DNA of 64,000 nucleotides from Bradyrhizobiaceae bacterium PARB1 (GCA_002256345.1 NKIY01000004.1:637876-701875), one strand, 5' to 3'. Positions 38,024 through 47,448 are shown, counted from the first letter of the stretch. Notes: generated by a model not told the origin, from the sequence alone. Numbers and translations: made by a program.

Positions 38024-39703
38024 TTATGCAGCCCGCACCGCACCGAGGAATTTATCGACTTCGAGCTTCAGGCGGTTGCTTTCTATCGAGAGCGATTGCG
38101 CGGCCGACAGCACCTGCGACGAGGCGGATCCTGTTTCCGATGCGCCTCGTTGCACATCGGTGATGTTTGAAGATACCTGCGTGGTGCCGACCGCCGCCTG
38201 CTGGACGTTGCGCGAGATTTCCTGCGTCGCGGCGCCCTGCTCTTCGACAGCCGAGGCGATTGTCGAGGCGATCTCGGACATCCGCCCGATGGTGTCGCCA
38301 ATGTCCTTGATGGCGCCAACCGATTCCTGCGTCGCCACCTGGATGCCGGAAATTTGCGTGCTGATCTCGCCGGTGGCCTTGGCGGTTTGCTCAGCCAGCG
38401 CCTTGACCTCGGATGCGACCACGGCAAAGCCGCGGCCGGCCTCACCGGCTCGTGCCGCCTCGATGGTGGCGTTCAGCGCCAGCAGATTGGTCTGGCCCGC
38501 GATATTGTTGATGAGTTCGACCACGTCACCGATCCGCGCCGCGGCTTTTGCCAGTTCGCTGACACGATCATTGGTGGCACGCGCCTGTTCCACGGCATGA
38601 TTGGCGATGGTGGCGGATTCCTGCACCTGCCGGCTGATCTCGTTGACGGAGGATGTCATCTGCTCGGTGGCCGAAGCCACGGACTGCACATTGGTGGAGG
38701 CTTCTTCCGAGGCCGCGGCCACCATTGTGGTGAGTTGCTCCGAGCGTTCGGCGGTCACAGTCAGTATGCTGGCGGATGCTTCGAGTTCGGTTGCGGCCGA
38801 TGAGACGGTTTCGACGATCTCGCCGATCAGCTGTTCGAAATTGCGGGTGATCGTATTGACGCGTTCGCCGCGGCGAATCTTGTCTTCGGCATCGATGCCT
38901 GCCGCCTCGTCGGCTGCTTTCTTGGCAATTAATGCCTCCTTGAACACCTGCAGACTGTTCGCCATCTCGCCGATTTCGGTAGTCTCACCCTGATGCGGCA
39001 CGTTGGCACTGAGGTCGCCTCCGCCGAGCGCCTGCATCGGCGCGATGATCGACTTGATACCACGCGAGACATCACGCACCAGCAGGACCGCCGCGCAGGC
39101 GCCGAAAATCATGGTCAGCGCCAGCGACAGAACAACGATCTTGACGGCGGTGGTGTAGCTCGACGCTGCGTTGGTTGCTGCTGTGTCGGCGCCCTTGTTG
39201 TTGAGGTCGATATTCTTCTGCAGGATTTCGTCGGATTTGACGCCGTCCAGCGATGCCTTGGTATGCAGCGCACGTGCCTCGTTGTCCTTGTTGGCGCGCG
39301 ACAGGATCATCGCCTGCTTTGCGCCTTCAAGGTAATCGTTCCAGGAGGCGATCGAGTCACGATATGTAGCGCGCTCTTCCGCCGAGCTGATCAGCGGCTC
39401 ATAGCGGTTCCGTGCGGCGGAAAGAAAGTCGATCCATTTCGTCAGCAAGCCTTCCTGCGTCTGCTTTCCGGCTTCGGTATTGGCCAGCAGATGCGAGCGG
39501 ACGATGGCGCGGTAAGTAATCGTCGCTGCGCGAATCTCACCCAGAACACGCACGCTGGGCAGCCAGCTGCTGGCAATCTCTACCGTCGAGTTGTTGATGT
39601 CGTTCATTTGCTTGAGCGCCAGTCCGCCGATCGTCGACATCGCGATCAGCAGGAAGGTGACGACCACAGTGATCTTGGTCCTGATGGAGTAACGGGCAAA
39701 CAT
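38024..39703 (-). CDS. Methyl-accepting chemotaxis protein
   Basis: A 559-residue chemoreceptor. A first membrane segment (about 10-30, [20 protein letters not shown]) and a second (about 190-210, [21 protein letters not shown]) bracket a four-helix periplasmic sensor domain of about 155 residues. HAMP follows, then the long signalling domain with the conserved hairpin tip ([39 protein letters not shown]). The sensor domain looks like the 4HB type that binds small aromatic or carboxylate ligands. AAGGGA precedes ATG 39703. A LysR-like motif lies at 39877-39891 upstream, shared with the adjacent catabolic cluster, so it may sense that substrate. Confidence 0.93.
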   Translation of the reverse strand: MFARYSIRTKITVVVTFLLIAMSTIGGLALKQMNDINNSTVEIASSWLPSVRVLGEIRAATITYRAIVRSHLLANTEAGKQTQEGLLTKWIDFLSAARNRYEPLISSAEERATYRDSIASWNDYLEGAKQAMILSRANKDNEARALHTKASLDGVKSDEILQKNIDLNNKGADTAATNAASSYTTAVKIVVLSLALTMIFGACAAVLLVRDVSRGIKSIIAPMQALGGGDLSANVPHQGETTEIGEMANSLQVFKEALIAKKAADEAAGIDAEDKIRRGERVNTITRNFEQLIGEIVETVSSAATELEASASILTVTAERSEQLTTMVAAASEEASTNVQSVASATEQMTSSVNEISRQVQESATIANHAVEQARATNDRVSELAKAAARIGDVVELINNIAGQTNLLALNATIEAARAGEAGRGFAVVASEVKALAEQTAKATGEISTQISGIQVATQESVGAIKDIGDTIGRMSEIASTIASAVEEQGAATQEISRNVQQAAVGTTQVSSNITDVQRGASETGSASSQVLSAAQSLSIESNRLKLEVDKFLGAVRAA

Positions 39704-39876
39704 AGGTCGTGTCCCTTGAGTGGTGCATTGCCGCTGTGAGCATCACGGTGCGAAGCAGAAGCATCATCCATGGACTTCGTTGAAACCCACCTGGCAACGG
39801 AGTACCGTTCGCGCCGCGCTATACTTTGGCTTCCGTACAGGAACTGCTCTTCGCATTGGCATTATCGATCGGGCTT

Positions 39877-39891
39877 GTGAATTTAACTCAC
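39877..39891. promoter_or_regulatory. LysR-type box 1, upstream of the chemoreceptor
   Basis: GTGAATTTAACTCAC, a T-N11-A palindrome. Twelve of 15 positions match the box at 42590-42604. It overlaps the end of the alpha/beta hydrolase gene and lies about 170 bases upstream of the chemoreceptor start. Confidence 0.5.
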
Positions 39892-40739
39892 GGTGATGGC
39901 GGGTAGCTGCGAAGATGCCAAAGCAGCGCATGATCGAATTCATCCGGCTTATCAAGCTGCGGCAGGTGGCCGGCGCCTTCGATCTTTGTGTAGTTGCTGT
40001 GCGATAAAGTCTTGGCCAGCTGCCGCATCGGCTCGATCAGAAGTTCGTCACGCGAACCGATGACCAGCGAGATGGGCAATTTAAGTTCCGATACATTGCC
40101 AAGATAATTCAGGCCCTGAATCGCCTGTGCACAGCCGACGAACCCTTCGGTCGAGGTCTGGCGAATACAGGCCACCAGCTTTTCGGCGACAATCGTGTGA
40201 TTTGCGAGAAATTCGCCGCCGAACCATCGTTCGGCAGTCGGCCTCGCCAGCGCATCGATGCCCTTGTCGCGTACCAATGCGATCCGGTCATCCCATGCGG
40301 CAGCGAAAGGCGGCGGCGCATCCGCGCGCGCGGCACAGATGAGGAGGCTGGCGATGCGATCGGGATACCGTATGCCGAGCCCGAAACCGGTCATTCCGCC
40401 CTGCGACACGCCGACATAATGCGTCTTGGCAATCTCGAGCGCGTCGAGCACCGCGATATTGTCCCGCACAAGGTCGTCCATCGTATAGGGCGCGGGGGGA
40501 GCGGCCGATTCGCCATGCCCGCGGCTGTCGAGGCAGATGACGCGCCAGCCGGCTTTTGCCAGCAATTGGGCCTGCCGGTGCCAGATGGCGCTGCTGGTCA
40601 GAATCGAATGGTTGAACAGAACGGTCTCGGCAGCGGCTGGATTGCCGATCCGAATGCTGAGCGGACCGGCTGCGCCCTGCAGCCTGCGCCGTTCGAAGCC
40701 CGGCCAGTCGTTGAGATCGATGACGGAGAGTTCAGTCAC
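39888..40739 (-). CDS. Alpha/beta hydrolase, 3-oxoadipate enol-lactonase-like
   Basis: A 283-residue alpha/beta hydrolase of the enol-lactonase type. The motifs are VLFNHSILTSS-type oxyanion text near residue 40, the nucleophile elbow YVGVSQGGMTGFGLGIRYPD, acid DELLIEPM and the catalytic His in IEGAGHLPQLDKPDEF. The start is GTG 40739, with AAGGAGAT upstream; the gene overlaps the stop of the decarboxylase-like gene by 8 bases, so the two are co-translated. It would open the lactone or ester formed after ring fission in an aromatic degradation pathway. The exact substrate is not proven. Confidence 0.83.
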   Translation of the reverse strand: MTELSVIDLNDWPGFERRRLQGAAGPLSIRIGNPAAAETVLFNHSILTSSAIWHRQAQLLAKAGWRVICLDSRGHGESAAPPAPYTMDDLVRDNIAVLDALEIAKTHYVGVSQGGMTGFGLGIRYPDRIASLLICAARADAPPPFAAAWDDRIALVRDKGIDALARPTAERWFGGEFLANHTIVAEKLVACIRQTSTEGFVGCAQAIQGLNYLGNVSELKLPISLVIGSRDELLIEPMRQLAKTLSHSNYTKIEGAGHLPQLDKPDEFDHALLWHLRSYPPSP

Positions 40740-41127
40740 TGATACCCATCTCCTTGAACACTTCCTTGGCATTGCGGAAGGCGTCGAGACCAGCCGGCAC
40801 GCCGCAATAGCAAGCGATTTGCAGGAAGATTTCGCGCAGTTCGGTTTTGGTGATGCCGTTGTTCAATGCGCCGCGAACATGGATCTTGAATTCATGCGGG
40901 CGATTGAGCGCGGCGAGCATGCCAAGATTCAGCAGGCTGCGGCTGCGACGGTCGAGATCCGGACGATTCCAGATCTCATCCCAGCAATATTCCGTTGTCA
41001 GTTGTTGCATCGGCCAGTTGAAGTCGTCCGCTGCGGTCAGCGAGCGTTCGACATAGGCGTCACCCAGCACGCCGCGCCGGGTCTTCAGTCCGCGCTCGAA
41101 TTTATCGCTGCGAGGCTTGTCGTTCAT
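40732..41127 (-). CDS. Carboxymuconolactone decarboxylase family protein
   Basis: A 131-residue protein of the AhpD/PcaC fold: KFERGLKTRRGVLGDAYVERSL, then HEFKIHVRGALNNGITKTELREIFLQIACYCGVPAGLDAFRNAKEVF, with the Cys pair seen in IACYCGVP. PcaC itself decarboxylates 4-carboxymuconolactone in the protocatechuate pathway; this protein is probably a paralogue for another lactone. ATG 41127 has GGAGC before it. It lies between the FAD monooxygenase and the enol-lactonase-like gene. Confidence 0.88.
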   Translation of the reverse strand: MNDKPRSDKFERGLKTRRGVLGDAYVERSLTAADDFNWPMQQLTTEYCWDEIWNRPDLDRRSRSLLNLGMLAALNRPHEFKIHVRGALNNGITKTELREIFLQIACYCGVPAGLDAFRNAKEVFKEMGISD

Positions 41128-41160
41128 CTGAAGCTCCAATTCCAATAATCGCGATGTCGA

Positions 41161-42303
41161 TCAGGCGGGTTCGAATTCGACGAGCGGTTCGCTCCACGCG
41201 TCATAGCTATAGACCCAGTCGGGGTCGGTCTTGTTCTTCAGCCAGGTATTGGTGCGCGAGCTGAGCTGCACGCGCGACGTGCGCGGCTTGCGCGTCGCCT
41301 CGAAGCGCTGAAACGCCTCGGATACGCCGTCACGATCGACGCCGGTCAGGCAGCGCGACAGCACCGCCGCATCCTCGATGGCCATGGCGGCACCCTGCGC
41401 CATATAGGGCGTCATCGGATGGCAGGCGTCGCCGAGCAAAGTGATATTGCCCTCGCTCCAGCGCGCCAGCGGATCGCGATCGACCAGCGCCCATTTGTGC
41501 ACCGACGGGCAGGATGCCAGCACGTGGCGTACCTGCGGATGGAATTCGGAAAAAGCCGCGCGCAACTCGTTGACATCACCCATGGCCGACCACGATTCGA
41601 CGGTGAAATTTGGTTCGGGCTGGCTGGTCACGAAGTAGACCTCGCTACGATCTGGCTTGACGTAGTAGATGACGATGTGGCGATCCGGGCCCCACCATTT
41701 GGTGCAGTCGTCGATCTCGTAGCCGTTCAGCAGGGAGGCGGGAAACACTGTGCGATAGGCAATGCGACCCGTGAAATTTGGCTCATCCTTGCCAAACAGC
41801 TTTTCCTTGACGAATGAATGCACGCCGTCGGCGGACACCATTGCGTCTGCCACGACCTTCTTGCCATTGGCAAAAGTGAGGCTCACGCTGCCATCGGCCT
41901 TTTGCTCGAAGCCGGTGAGCTTGTGATCGAGGTGGATCGCTTCATTCGGCACGGCGCTGGCGAGCGCCGAGTGAAGGTCGCCGCGATGGCCGAGCAGATA
42001 GGGAGCGCCATAGCGTGTTTCGGCGGATTCGCCGAAGATCATGTCGAAGCGGATCTCGCCGGTGTCGTGTTCCTTGTTGTTCCACGACCGCGGATAGAAA
42101 GACTGCGCGCGCATCACCTCTTCGAGGCCGAGGCCGCGCAGCACCTTCATGGCATTACAGCCAATCTGGATGCCTGCGCCAAGGCGGGTGAACTTCTGCG
42201 CCTGCTCGTAGACTTGGGCGTCGATGCCGACCCGGCGCAGCGCTGCCGCGGTGGCCAACCCTCCCATTCCTGCTCCAATAATGGCTACGGAAAGTTTGCT
42301 CAC
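41161..42303 (-). CDS. FAD-dependent aromatic monooxygenase, NicC-like
   Basis: A 380-residue flavoprotein monooxygenase of the salicylate/6-hydroxynicotinate hydroxylase class. It shows the FAD motif KLSVAIIGAGMGGLATAAALRRVG, then FTRLGAGIQIGCNAMKVLRGLGLE, the NADH motif around VSADGVHSFVKEKLFG, and GDACHPMTPYMAQGAAMAIEDA. The overall text resembles 6-hydroxynicotinate 3-monooxygenase (NicC), including GAGIxIGxNxMK and KWWxxDRHxxxYY. It would carry out oxidative decarboxylation or hydroxylation of a ring. GTG 42303 is chosen because GAGGT stands 8 bases before it; the longer frame to 42375 has no such site. It leads the operon with the decarboxylase-like and hydrolase genes. No nicotinate hydroxylase or maleamate genes are here. 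Confidence 0.88.
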   Translation of the reverse strand: MSKLSVAIIGAGMGGLATAAALRRVGIDAQVYEQAQKFTRLGAGIQIGCNAMKVLRGLGLEEVMRAQSFYPRSWNNKEHDTGEIRFDMIFGESAETRYGAPYLLGHRGDLHSALASAVPNEAIHLDHKLTGFEQKADGSVSLTFANGKKVVADAMVSADGVHSFVKEKLFGKDEPNFTGRIAYRTVFPASLLNGYEIDDCTKWWGPDRHIVIYYVKPDRSEVYFVTSQPEPNFTVESWSAMGDVNELRAAFSEFHPQVRHVLASCPSVHKWALVDRDPLARWSEGNITLLGDACHPMTPYMAQGAAMAIEDAAVLSRCLTGVDRDGVSEAFQRFEATRKPRTSRVQLSSRTNTWLKNKTDPDWVYSYDAWSEPLVEFEPA

Positions 42304-42742
42304 TGGCGTTACCTCGCAATGCTTCATGGCGACTGGCGAGGCGTCTCGCGACCTCGCGGTGACCGGCACTATCAAGCGCCGCCGCGCATATCCGCAAACG
42401 AGTAATCCTGACCTTGCGTGAGTTTCTTTCTATCTTCAATAGCGATGTTCTCGAAAAGCCGCTGCAGTCTCGACGACGGCCGCGTGGCGGCCGCGAAGAA
42501 AACGCTTTGGTTGAAGGTGTTGCGATGACACTTCGATCGTGAGCGAATTGCTAAGGGCCAGCGATGGCCCCGCTCGTGCATACCGTGTTGTGAGTAAAAC
42601 TCACGGCTCCGGAATTTTACTGGATTGCCGATCTGGCTGCCTGCCACTAGCATGACTTCAAAATACAGGGTGAGAAACGCTGGGTGAGGTCATTGATCGC
42701 ATCCGGCACGAGGGGCGTGATGCTTGAGCGAGGTCGGTTGGT
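42304..42742. other. Divergent promoter region between the monooxygenase and LysR genes
   Basis: A 439-bp gene-free stretch between divergent genes. It holds the LysR-type box at 42590-42604. I see no other strong motif; minus-strand frames here (such as 42372-42653) look non-coding. Confidence 0.7.
42590..42604. promoter_or_regulatory. LysR-type box 2, monooxygenase/LysR divergent promoter
   Basis: GTGAGTAAAACTCAC, a T-N11-A palindrome whose outer six bases are perfect inverse complements. It is the best copy of the motif and lies between the two divergent genes, where LysR regulators normally bind. Confidence 0.65.
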
Positions 42743-43687
42743 GTGAGAAAATTGCCACCTCTCAACGCCGTTCGGACATTCGAGGCCGCGGCCCGCCATG
42801 TCAGCTTCACGCATGCGGCGGAAGAATTGCTCGTCACTCATGGCGCGGTAAGCAGGCAAGTTGCCCTGCTGGAGGATTGGTTCGGCGTTAAACTGTTTCG
42901 TCGCGCTCCGTCCCAACTCACTTTGACGGCTGCAGGTCAGATCTATTTTCGGGAAGTGACGGCCATCCTCGATCGGCTGGCGCTGGCCTCGATGGACATG
43001 CAGCAGCATCTTGCGCCGGCTGTCCTGCGCGTCAATGCGCCGCCCACTTTTGCCATGCGCTGGTTGATTGGTCGCATCTCCGCCTTCCAACGCAAGCGAC
43101 CGGACGTCGAGTTGCGCCTCACCACGTCGCTTGGCCCGGTCAATGCCAACGATCTTGGCTCCGATGTTGCCATTCGCGGTGAGCAGCCCGCGATGCCAGG
43201 TTGGCAGTCGATCCATTTCATGACCGAGCTGATCGCTCCGGTATGTCATGTCGATCTGTTGGCGCGCGACGAATTGAAGACGCCGGATGATCTGCTGAAG
43301 CACACGCTGATCACTTATCTCACCGAACCTTATGACTGGCGGCAATGGCTCCTCTCCGCAGGTGGTGAGATGTCCAGCAATCAAACCATGCTGCGTTTCG
43401 AGCAGATGTATTTCGCGTTGCATGCGACACAGGAGCGCATGGGCGTCGGACTGTTTCCGCTTTTCCTGGTCATAGACGAGCTGGTCGAGAACCGCCTCTG
43501 TCTGCCGTTTGGTCCGCTCGGTCTGCGCAAGCGTGCCTATAGTGCGCTGTTTCGCGATGATGTGAAGGACTGGAATGCCATTAGCGACTTCTGTAGCTGG
43601 CTGACGGAAGCCGGCCGCGAAACCGAACAGGTAACGAAAGCATGGACGGAATCGATGGGATGGGCGTCGGTTTTCCAGACACAATGA
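42743..43687 (+). CDS. LysR family transcriptional regulator (GcvA-like)
   Basis: A 314-residue LysR regulator. The winged HTH is MRKLPPLNAVRTFEAAARHVSFTHAAEELLVTHGAVSRQVALLEDWFG, followed by a linker helix and an effector domain that starts LRVNAPPTFAMRWLIGRISAF and includes GERMGVG-type text. The close match of the HTH to GcvA is notable, but the effector is presumably the aromatic substrate of the divergent operon. Start GTG 42743 has GAGG upstream. Its binding boxes are proposed at 39877, 42590 and 43698. Confidence 0.92.
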   Translation: MRKLPPLNAVRTFEAAARHVSFTHAAEELLVTHGAVSRQVALLEDWFGVKLFRRAPSQLTLTAAGQIYFREVTAILDRLALASMDMQQHLAPAVLRVNAPPTFAMRWLIGRISAFQRKRPDVELRLTTSLGPVNANDLGSDVAIRGEQPAMPGWQSIHFMTELIAPVCHVDLLARDELKTPDDLLKHTLITYLTEPYDWRQWLLSAGGEMSSNQTMLRFEQMYFALHATQERMGVGLFPLFLVIDELVENRLCLPFGPLGLRKRAYSALFRDDVKDWNAISDFCSWLTEAGRETEQVTKAWTESMGWASVFQTQ

Positions 43688-43697
43688 CGCATCCTGA

Positions 43698-43712
43698 TTG
43701 AGCGAAACTCAC
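43698..43712. promoter_or_regulatory. LysR-type box 3, upstream of the ABC importer
   Basis: TTGAGCGAAACTCAC matches 12 of 15 positions of the box at 42590. It lies just after the LysR stop, about 165 bases before the ABC substrate-binding gene. Confidence 0.55.
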
Positions 43713-43877
43713 GCCCGGTCAGGATAAGTCGGTTGCAGCTCCCAACGCGCCACTTGATATTTGCCGGTATCGATGGCGGCGACCGTGCCGCAAGCATCAA
43801 GCGCCGAGGCTGGCCATCAGCGCCAAATGCATGACGCGCGCAATGCGCGGCATATAACAAACAAATGGGACGGATCC

Positions 43878-44849
43878 GTGAAAAACAAAACAGGCGCGAT
43901 CTTTTCGATTCTTCTCGTTGCACTTGCAGCACCCGCCGCAGCGCAGCAGCCGGCTCCGCTGTCGATCGTGGTGTTTGGTGCTCCGTCGCTGGGCGCTTTC
44001 CTTCCTGCGGTCATCAAGGCGCATAAGCTCGACGAAAAGAACGGCCTCGCGATCAAGTTCGAGGAGCGAACGCCGGATGCCTATTCGGCGCAATTCAATT
44101 CGGGAGAATTCCAACTCGGCGGCAGTGCTGCCTTGCTTACGGTCGGTCTCGCCGATGTCCGCGGCGTCAAGGTGACTTACCTCTTCAATCTGTTTGACTA
44201 TTGGGGCGCGGTTGTAACCTCGCGCCCCGAAATCAAGACATTGAAAGATCTCGAAGGCAAGGATCTCGCCGCTGCCAAGGGCACCACAAATTATGTGATG
44301 TTCGATTGGTTCGCGCGTCAACTCGGCGCCGACACCACGAAATTCTCGGTTGTCAATACGGCGACGCCGGGCCTTGTCGGCTATGCGATCGCCAACCGGG
44401 CGTCGGCCGTTCAGTTATGGGAGCCGGCTTATACCACGCTGATCTCGAAGAAGCCGGAAGTCCGCACCATCGATATCGGTATTGCCGATAGCTGGAAGAA
44501 GTTCACGGGCAGCAGCAACATCCCTTATCTCGGTGTCGCTGCCCATGTTGCCTGGGCGGAAAAGAACAAGCCGCTGATTCCGAAACTGTTTGCGGCTTAC
44601 AAGGAAGCAGCAGACTGGGTCGCCGCACATCCGGATGCGGCGTCGAAGTTGATCGCGCCCAAGGGCACGCCCGACGATCAGAAAGCGATCGCCGATCTGA
44701 TCAAGGCGAACGATCGCCTCGGCATGAATCTGAAATGGGCATCGGATGTCCGTAAGGAGATCACGTCGGTCTATGCAGCGGGCAAGGATATCGCCTTCCT
44801 GCCGTCCGATCCGGCGCCATCGACGATCTATGAAGCGGGTGAGAAATGA
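43878..44849 (+). CDS. NitT/TauT-type ABC transporter substrate-binding protein
   Basis: A 323-residue periplasmic binding protein of the nitrate/taurine/sulfonate family. The signal peptide (MKNKTGAIFSILLVALAAP) begins at GTG 43878; two longer starts are in frame but leave a poor N-terminus. Mature text: LSIVVFGAPSLGAFLPAVIKAHKLDEKNGL, TLKDLEGKDLAAAKGTTNYVMFDW, RASAVQLWEPAYTTLI. These match the ThiY/SsuA-like fold. It is followed by the permease (4-base overlap) and ATPase; the substrate is probably the aromatic compound degraded by the divergent operon, but sulfonates or nitriles are possible. Confidence 0.9.
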   Translation: MKNKTGAIFSILLVALAAPAAAQQPAPLSIVVFGAPSLGAFLPAVIKAHKLDEKNGLAIKFEERTPDAYSAQFNSGEFQLGGSAALLTVGLADVRGVKVTYLFNLFDYWGAVVTSRPEIKTLKDLEGKDLAAAKGTTNYVMFDWFARQLGADTTKFSVVNTATPGLVGYAIANRASAVQLWEPAYTTLISKKPEVRTIDIGIADSWKKFTGSSNIPYLGVAAHVAWAEKNKPLIPKLFAAYKEAADWVAAHPDAASKLIAPKGTPDDQKAIADLIKANDRLGMNLKWASDVRKEITSVYAAGKDIAFLPSDPAPSTIYEAGEK

Positions 44850-45661
44850 CCGACGTGACCGAGAGGATGGCATCGCCACCACAGCGCGGTGCGCTGATGG
44901 GATGGGCAAAGAGCGTCGGCACCTCGGTGCTGCCTTTCGTGGTGGTCATCGCGCTATGGCAGATCGCTTCGCTGTTCTTCCCGCGATTCCTGTTTCCGTC
45001 ATTAGTCGATGTGTTCTGGCGCTGTCTCGACATCTTCACGACGGGATCGATGCTCGCGGACGTTATCGCGACGGTGCTGCGCATCCTCGCTGGTCTTGCC
45101 GGAGCCTTCGTCATCGGCGGTCTGCTTGGCATCGTGATGGCGCGCTCGAAGGCGGTTGATAAGTTTCTGTCCCCGATTTTGACTCTGTTTCAGGGCATTC
45201 CGGCGCTGTCCTGGGTGGTGTTCGCCATCATCTGGTTTCACGGCGTTGAATTCCGCATTTTCTTCATCATGGTGATGACGACCCTGCCGGCCTTCACCTT
45301 CCAGATCATTGGCGCGCTACGCGGCATGTCGAAGGATCTCACCGAGATGGTGTTTTCCTTCCGTCCGACGCGAATGAAGCTGTTCCGCGTGATGATCGCA
45401 CCGGCGATCCTGCCGGATATCCTGACCGCGTGGAAGGTCAACCTCGGCAACGCGGCGCGTGTCGTCGTCGTCGCTGAACTGGTAGGCGCAACTGGCGGCG
45501 TTGGCTATCAGCTGCTGCAACAGCAGCAAGTGTTCGACATGGCTGGCGCGCTGGCCTGGACGCTGCAACTGGTGTTCTTTGTTCTGCTCGTGCAAGCCGC
45601 TCTGACCCTGACCGAGAACATTGCCTTCCGCTATCGTGCCGTTTCGGAGCGCGTTATATGA
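44846..45661 (+). CDS. NitT/TauT-type ABC transporter permease
   Basis: A 271-residue inner-membrane permease with about six membrane segments (for example VLPFVVVIALWQIASLFF, ILAGLAGAFVIGGLLGIVMA, ILPDILTAWKVNLGNAARVVVVAELVGATGG, WTLQLVFFVLLVQAALTL). The EAA-type motif is in FRPTRMKLFRVMIAPAILPDIL. The start overlaps the stop of the binding-protein gene (ATGA), and it overlaps the ATPase gene by 4 bases. Confidence 0.92.
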   Translation: MTDVTERMASPPQRGALMGWAKSVGTSVLPFVVVIALWQIASLFFPRFLFPSLVDVFWRCLDIFTTGSMLADVIATVLRILAGLAGAFVIGGLLGIVMARSKAVDKFLSPILTLFQGIPALSWVVFAIIWFHGVEFRIFFIMVMTTLPAFTFQIIGALRGMSKDLTEMVFSFRPTRMKLFRVMIAPAILPDILTAWKVNLGNAARVVVVAELVGATGGVGYQLLQQQQVFDMAGALAWTLQLVFFVLLVQAALTLTENIAFRYRAVSERVI

Positions 45662-46443
45662 CCGATACTCTCGTGCTTGACCAACCGATCATCACCGAAG
45701 CCGTGATCCATCTTGGCGATGTCAGCAAAGTGTTCGGCCGCGAAGGTAGCGTCGGAGCGTATCGCGCGGTCGATCATCTCAATCTCGATGTGGTGCCAGG
45801 GCAGATGTTGGCGCTGCTCGGCAAGACCGGCTGCGGCAAATCGACGATTTTCAACATGATTGCCGGCCTCACCGAGCCGACCACGGGGATTGTGCGTGTC
45901 AGCGGCAAAAATCCGTTTGCGGATTTCGATGCATTCCGCGGCAAGATGGCTATCGTATTCCAGGGCGATCGCCTGCTGCCATGGCGCACCGCCATCCAGA
46001 ATGTGCAGCTCGGCCTGGAGATGCTGGACGAACCGCCTGCGGACCGCAAGGAAACGGCGCGAAAATGGCTGATCAAGCTGGGCCTCGGCGGTCATGAGGA
46101 TGACTACCCTCATGCTCTATCCGGCGGCATGCGCCAGCGCGTTTCGATCGCTCGCGCTTTTGCTACCAATGCGGACATCCTGCTCTGCGACGAGCCGTTT
46201 TCGGCGCTCGATGAGTCCACGGCAGGCCGGCTGCGCTCGGAATTCGTGCGGTTGGTGAAAGAAAACGGCAAGACCGCTGTCTTCATCACTCATTCCATCA
46301 GCGAAGCGCTGGAAATTGGCGACCGCATTGTGGTGCTGAAGCGTCCGGCGATGATCGCCTACGACGTGAGTTTTGGTAAGGAGGCCTCGGTCGAGGAGCG
46401 GGCCACCATTCGCGAGCGGATCGGGGAAGTGCTGGCGTCATAG
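45658..46443 (+). CDS. NitT/TauT-type ABC transporter ATP-binding protein
   Basis: A 261-residue ATPase. Walker A is LLGKTGCGKSTIFNMIAG, the signature is HALSGGMRQRVSIARAFA, Walker B is DILLCDEPFSALDE, and the His switch is FITHSISEA. It powers import with the upstream permease. A strong terminator follows. Confidence 0.95.
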   Translation: MTDTLVLDQPIITEAVIHLGDVSKVFGREGSVGAYRAVDHLNLDVVPGQMLALLGKTGCGKSTIFNMIAGLTEPTTGIVRVSGKNPFADFDAFRGKMAIVFQGDRLLPWRTAIQNVQLGLEMLDEPPADRKETARKWLIKLGLGGHEDDYPHALSGGMRQRVSIARAFATNADILLCDEPFSALDESTAGRLRSEFVRLVKENGKTAVFITHSISEALEIGDRIVVLKRPAMIAYDVSFGKEASVEERATIRERIGEVLAS

Positions 46444-46503
46444 GTTACATTGTCATTGCAAGGCGAGAAGCAGCAAAACAATTCAAAAGCCACGCGTAAA
46501 TCA

Positions 46504-46532
46504 AAAGGCCCGCTCTTTCGAGCGGGCCTTTG
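46504..46532. terminator. Bidirectional terminator after the ABC importer and sucD
   Basis: AAAGGCCCGCTC (46504-46515) pairs with GAGCGGGCCTTT (46520-46531) over a 4-base loop. It lies between the convergent importer and sucD. Confidence 0.8.
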
Positions 46533-46556
46533 TCATTTCGTATTGATGCCTGCCGC

Positions 46557-47444
46557 TTACTTGCCCGCGAGCACGTCCACCAGCGTGGTGCCGAGGCGCG
46601 CCGGCGACGGCGAGACGCGGATGCCCGCGGCTTCCATCGCGGCGATCTTCGACTGGGCATCGCCCTTGCCGCCCGACACGATGGCGCCGGCATGGCCCAT
46701 GCGGCGGCCGGGAGGTGCGGTGACGCCGCCGATGAAACCGACCATCGGCTTCTTGCGGCCGCGCTTGGCTTCGTCCTTGATGAACTGCGCCGCGTCTTCT
46801 TCTGCCGAACCACCGATCTCACCGATCATGATGATCGACTCGGTCTTGTCGTCGGCCAGGAACATCTCGAGCACGTCGATGAACTCGGTCCCCTTGACCG
46901 GGTCGCCGCCGATGCCGACTGCCGAGGTCTGGCCGAGGCCAGCCTGGGTGGTCTGGAACACGGCTTCATAGGTCAGCGTGCCGGAGCGCGACAGGATGCC
47001 GACCTTGCCCGGCTTGAAGATGTTGGCCGGCATGATGCCGATCTTGGATTCGCCGGCGGTGACGACGCCCGGGCAGTTCGGCCCGATCAGGCGCGACTTC
47101 GACCCCGACAGCGAACGCTTCACGCGCACCATGTCGAGCACCGGAATGCCCTCGGTGATGCAGACGATCAACGGGATTTCCGCATCGATGGCTTCGCAGA
47201 TCGCATCCGCTGCGCCCGGCGGTGGAACGTAGATGACCGATGCGTCAGCGCCGGTCTTGTCACGCGCTTCCGCCACGGTGTCGAACACGGGCAGGCCGAT
47301 ATGGGTCGAACCACCCTTACCCGGCGAGGTGCCGCCGACGACCTTGGTGCCGTAAGCGATCGCCTGTTCGGAATGGAAGGTGCCGTTCTTGCCGGTGAAG
47401 CCCTGGGTGATGACCTTGGTGTTTTTGTCGATCAAGACTGACAT
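46557..47444 (-). CDS. sucD: Succinyl-CoA synthetase subunit alpha
   Basis: SucD binds CoA and carries the phosphohistidine for substrate-level phosphorylation. The 295-residue protein begins [21 protein letters not shown], contains [33 protein letters not shown]-like text and the phospho-His in [15 protein letters not shown]. It lies 4 bases from sucC and is its operon partner. Confidence 0.97.
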   Translation of the reverse strand: MSVLIDKNTKVITQGFTGKNGTFHSEQAIAYGTKVVGGTSPGKGGSTHIGLPVFDTVAEARDKTGADASVIYVPPPGAADAICEAIDAEIPLIVCITEGIPVLDMVRVKRSLSGSKSRLIGPNCPGVVTAGESKIGIMPANIFKPGKVGILSRSGTLTYEAVFQTTQAGLGQTSAVGIGGDPVKGTEFIDVLEMFLADDKTESIIMIGEIGGSAEEDAAQFIKDEAKRGRKKPMVGFIGGVTAPPGRRMGHAGAIVSGGKGDAQSKIAAMEAAGIRVSPSPARLGTTLVDVLAGK

Positions 47445-47448
47445 TGGC

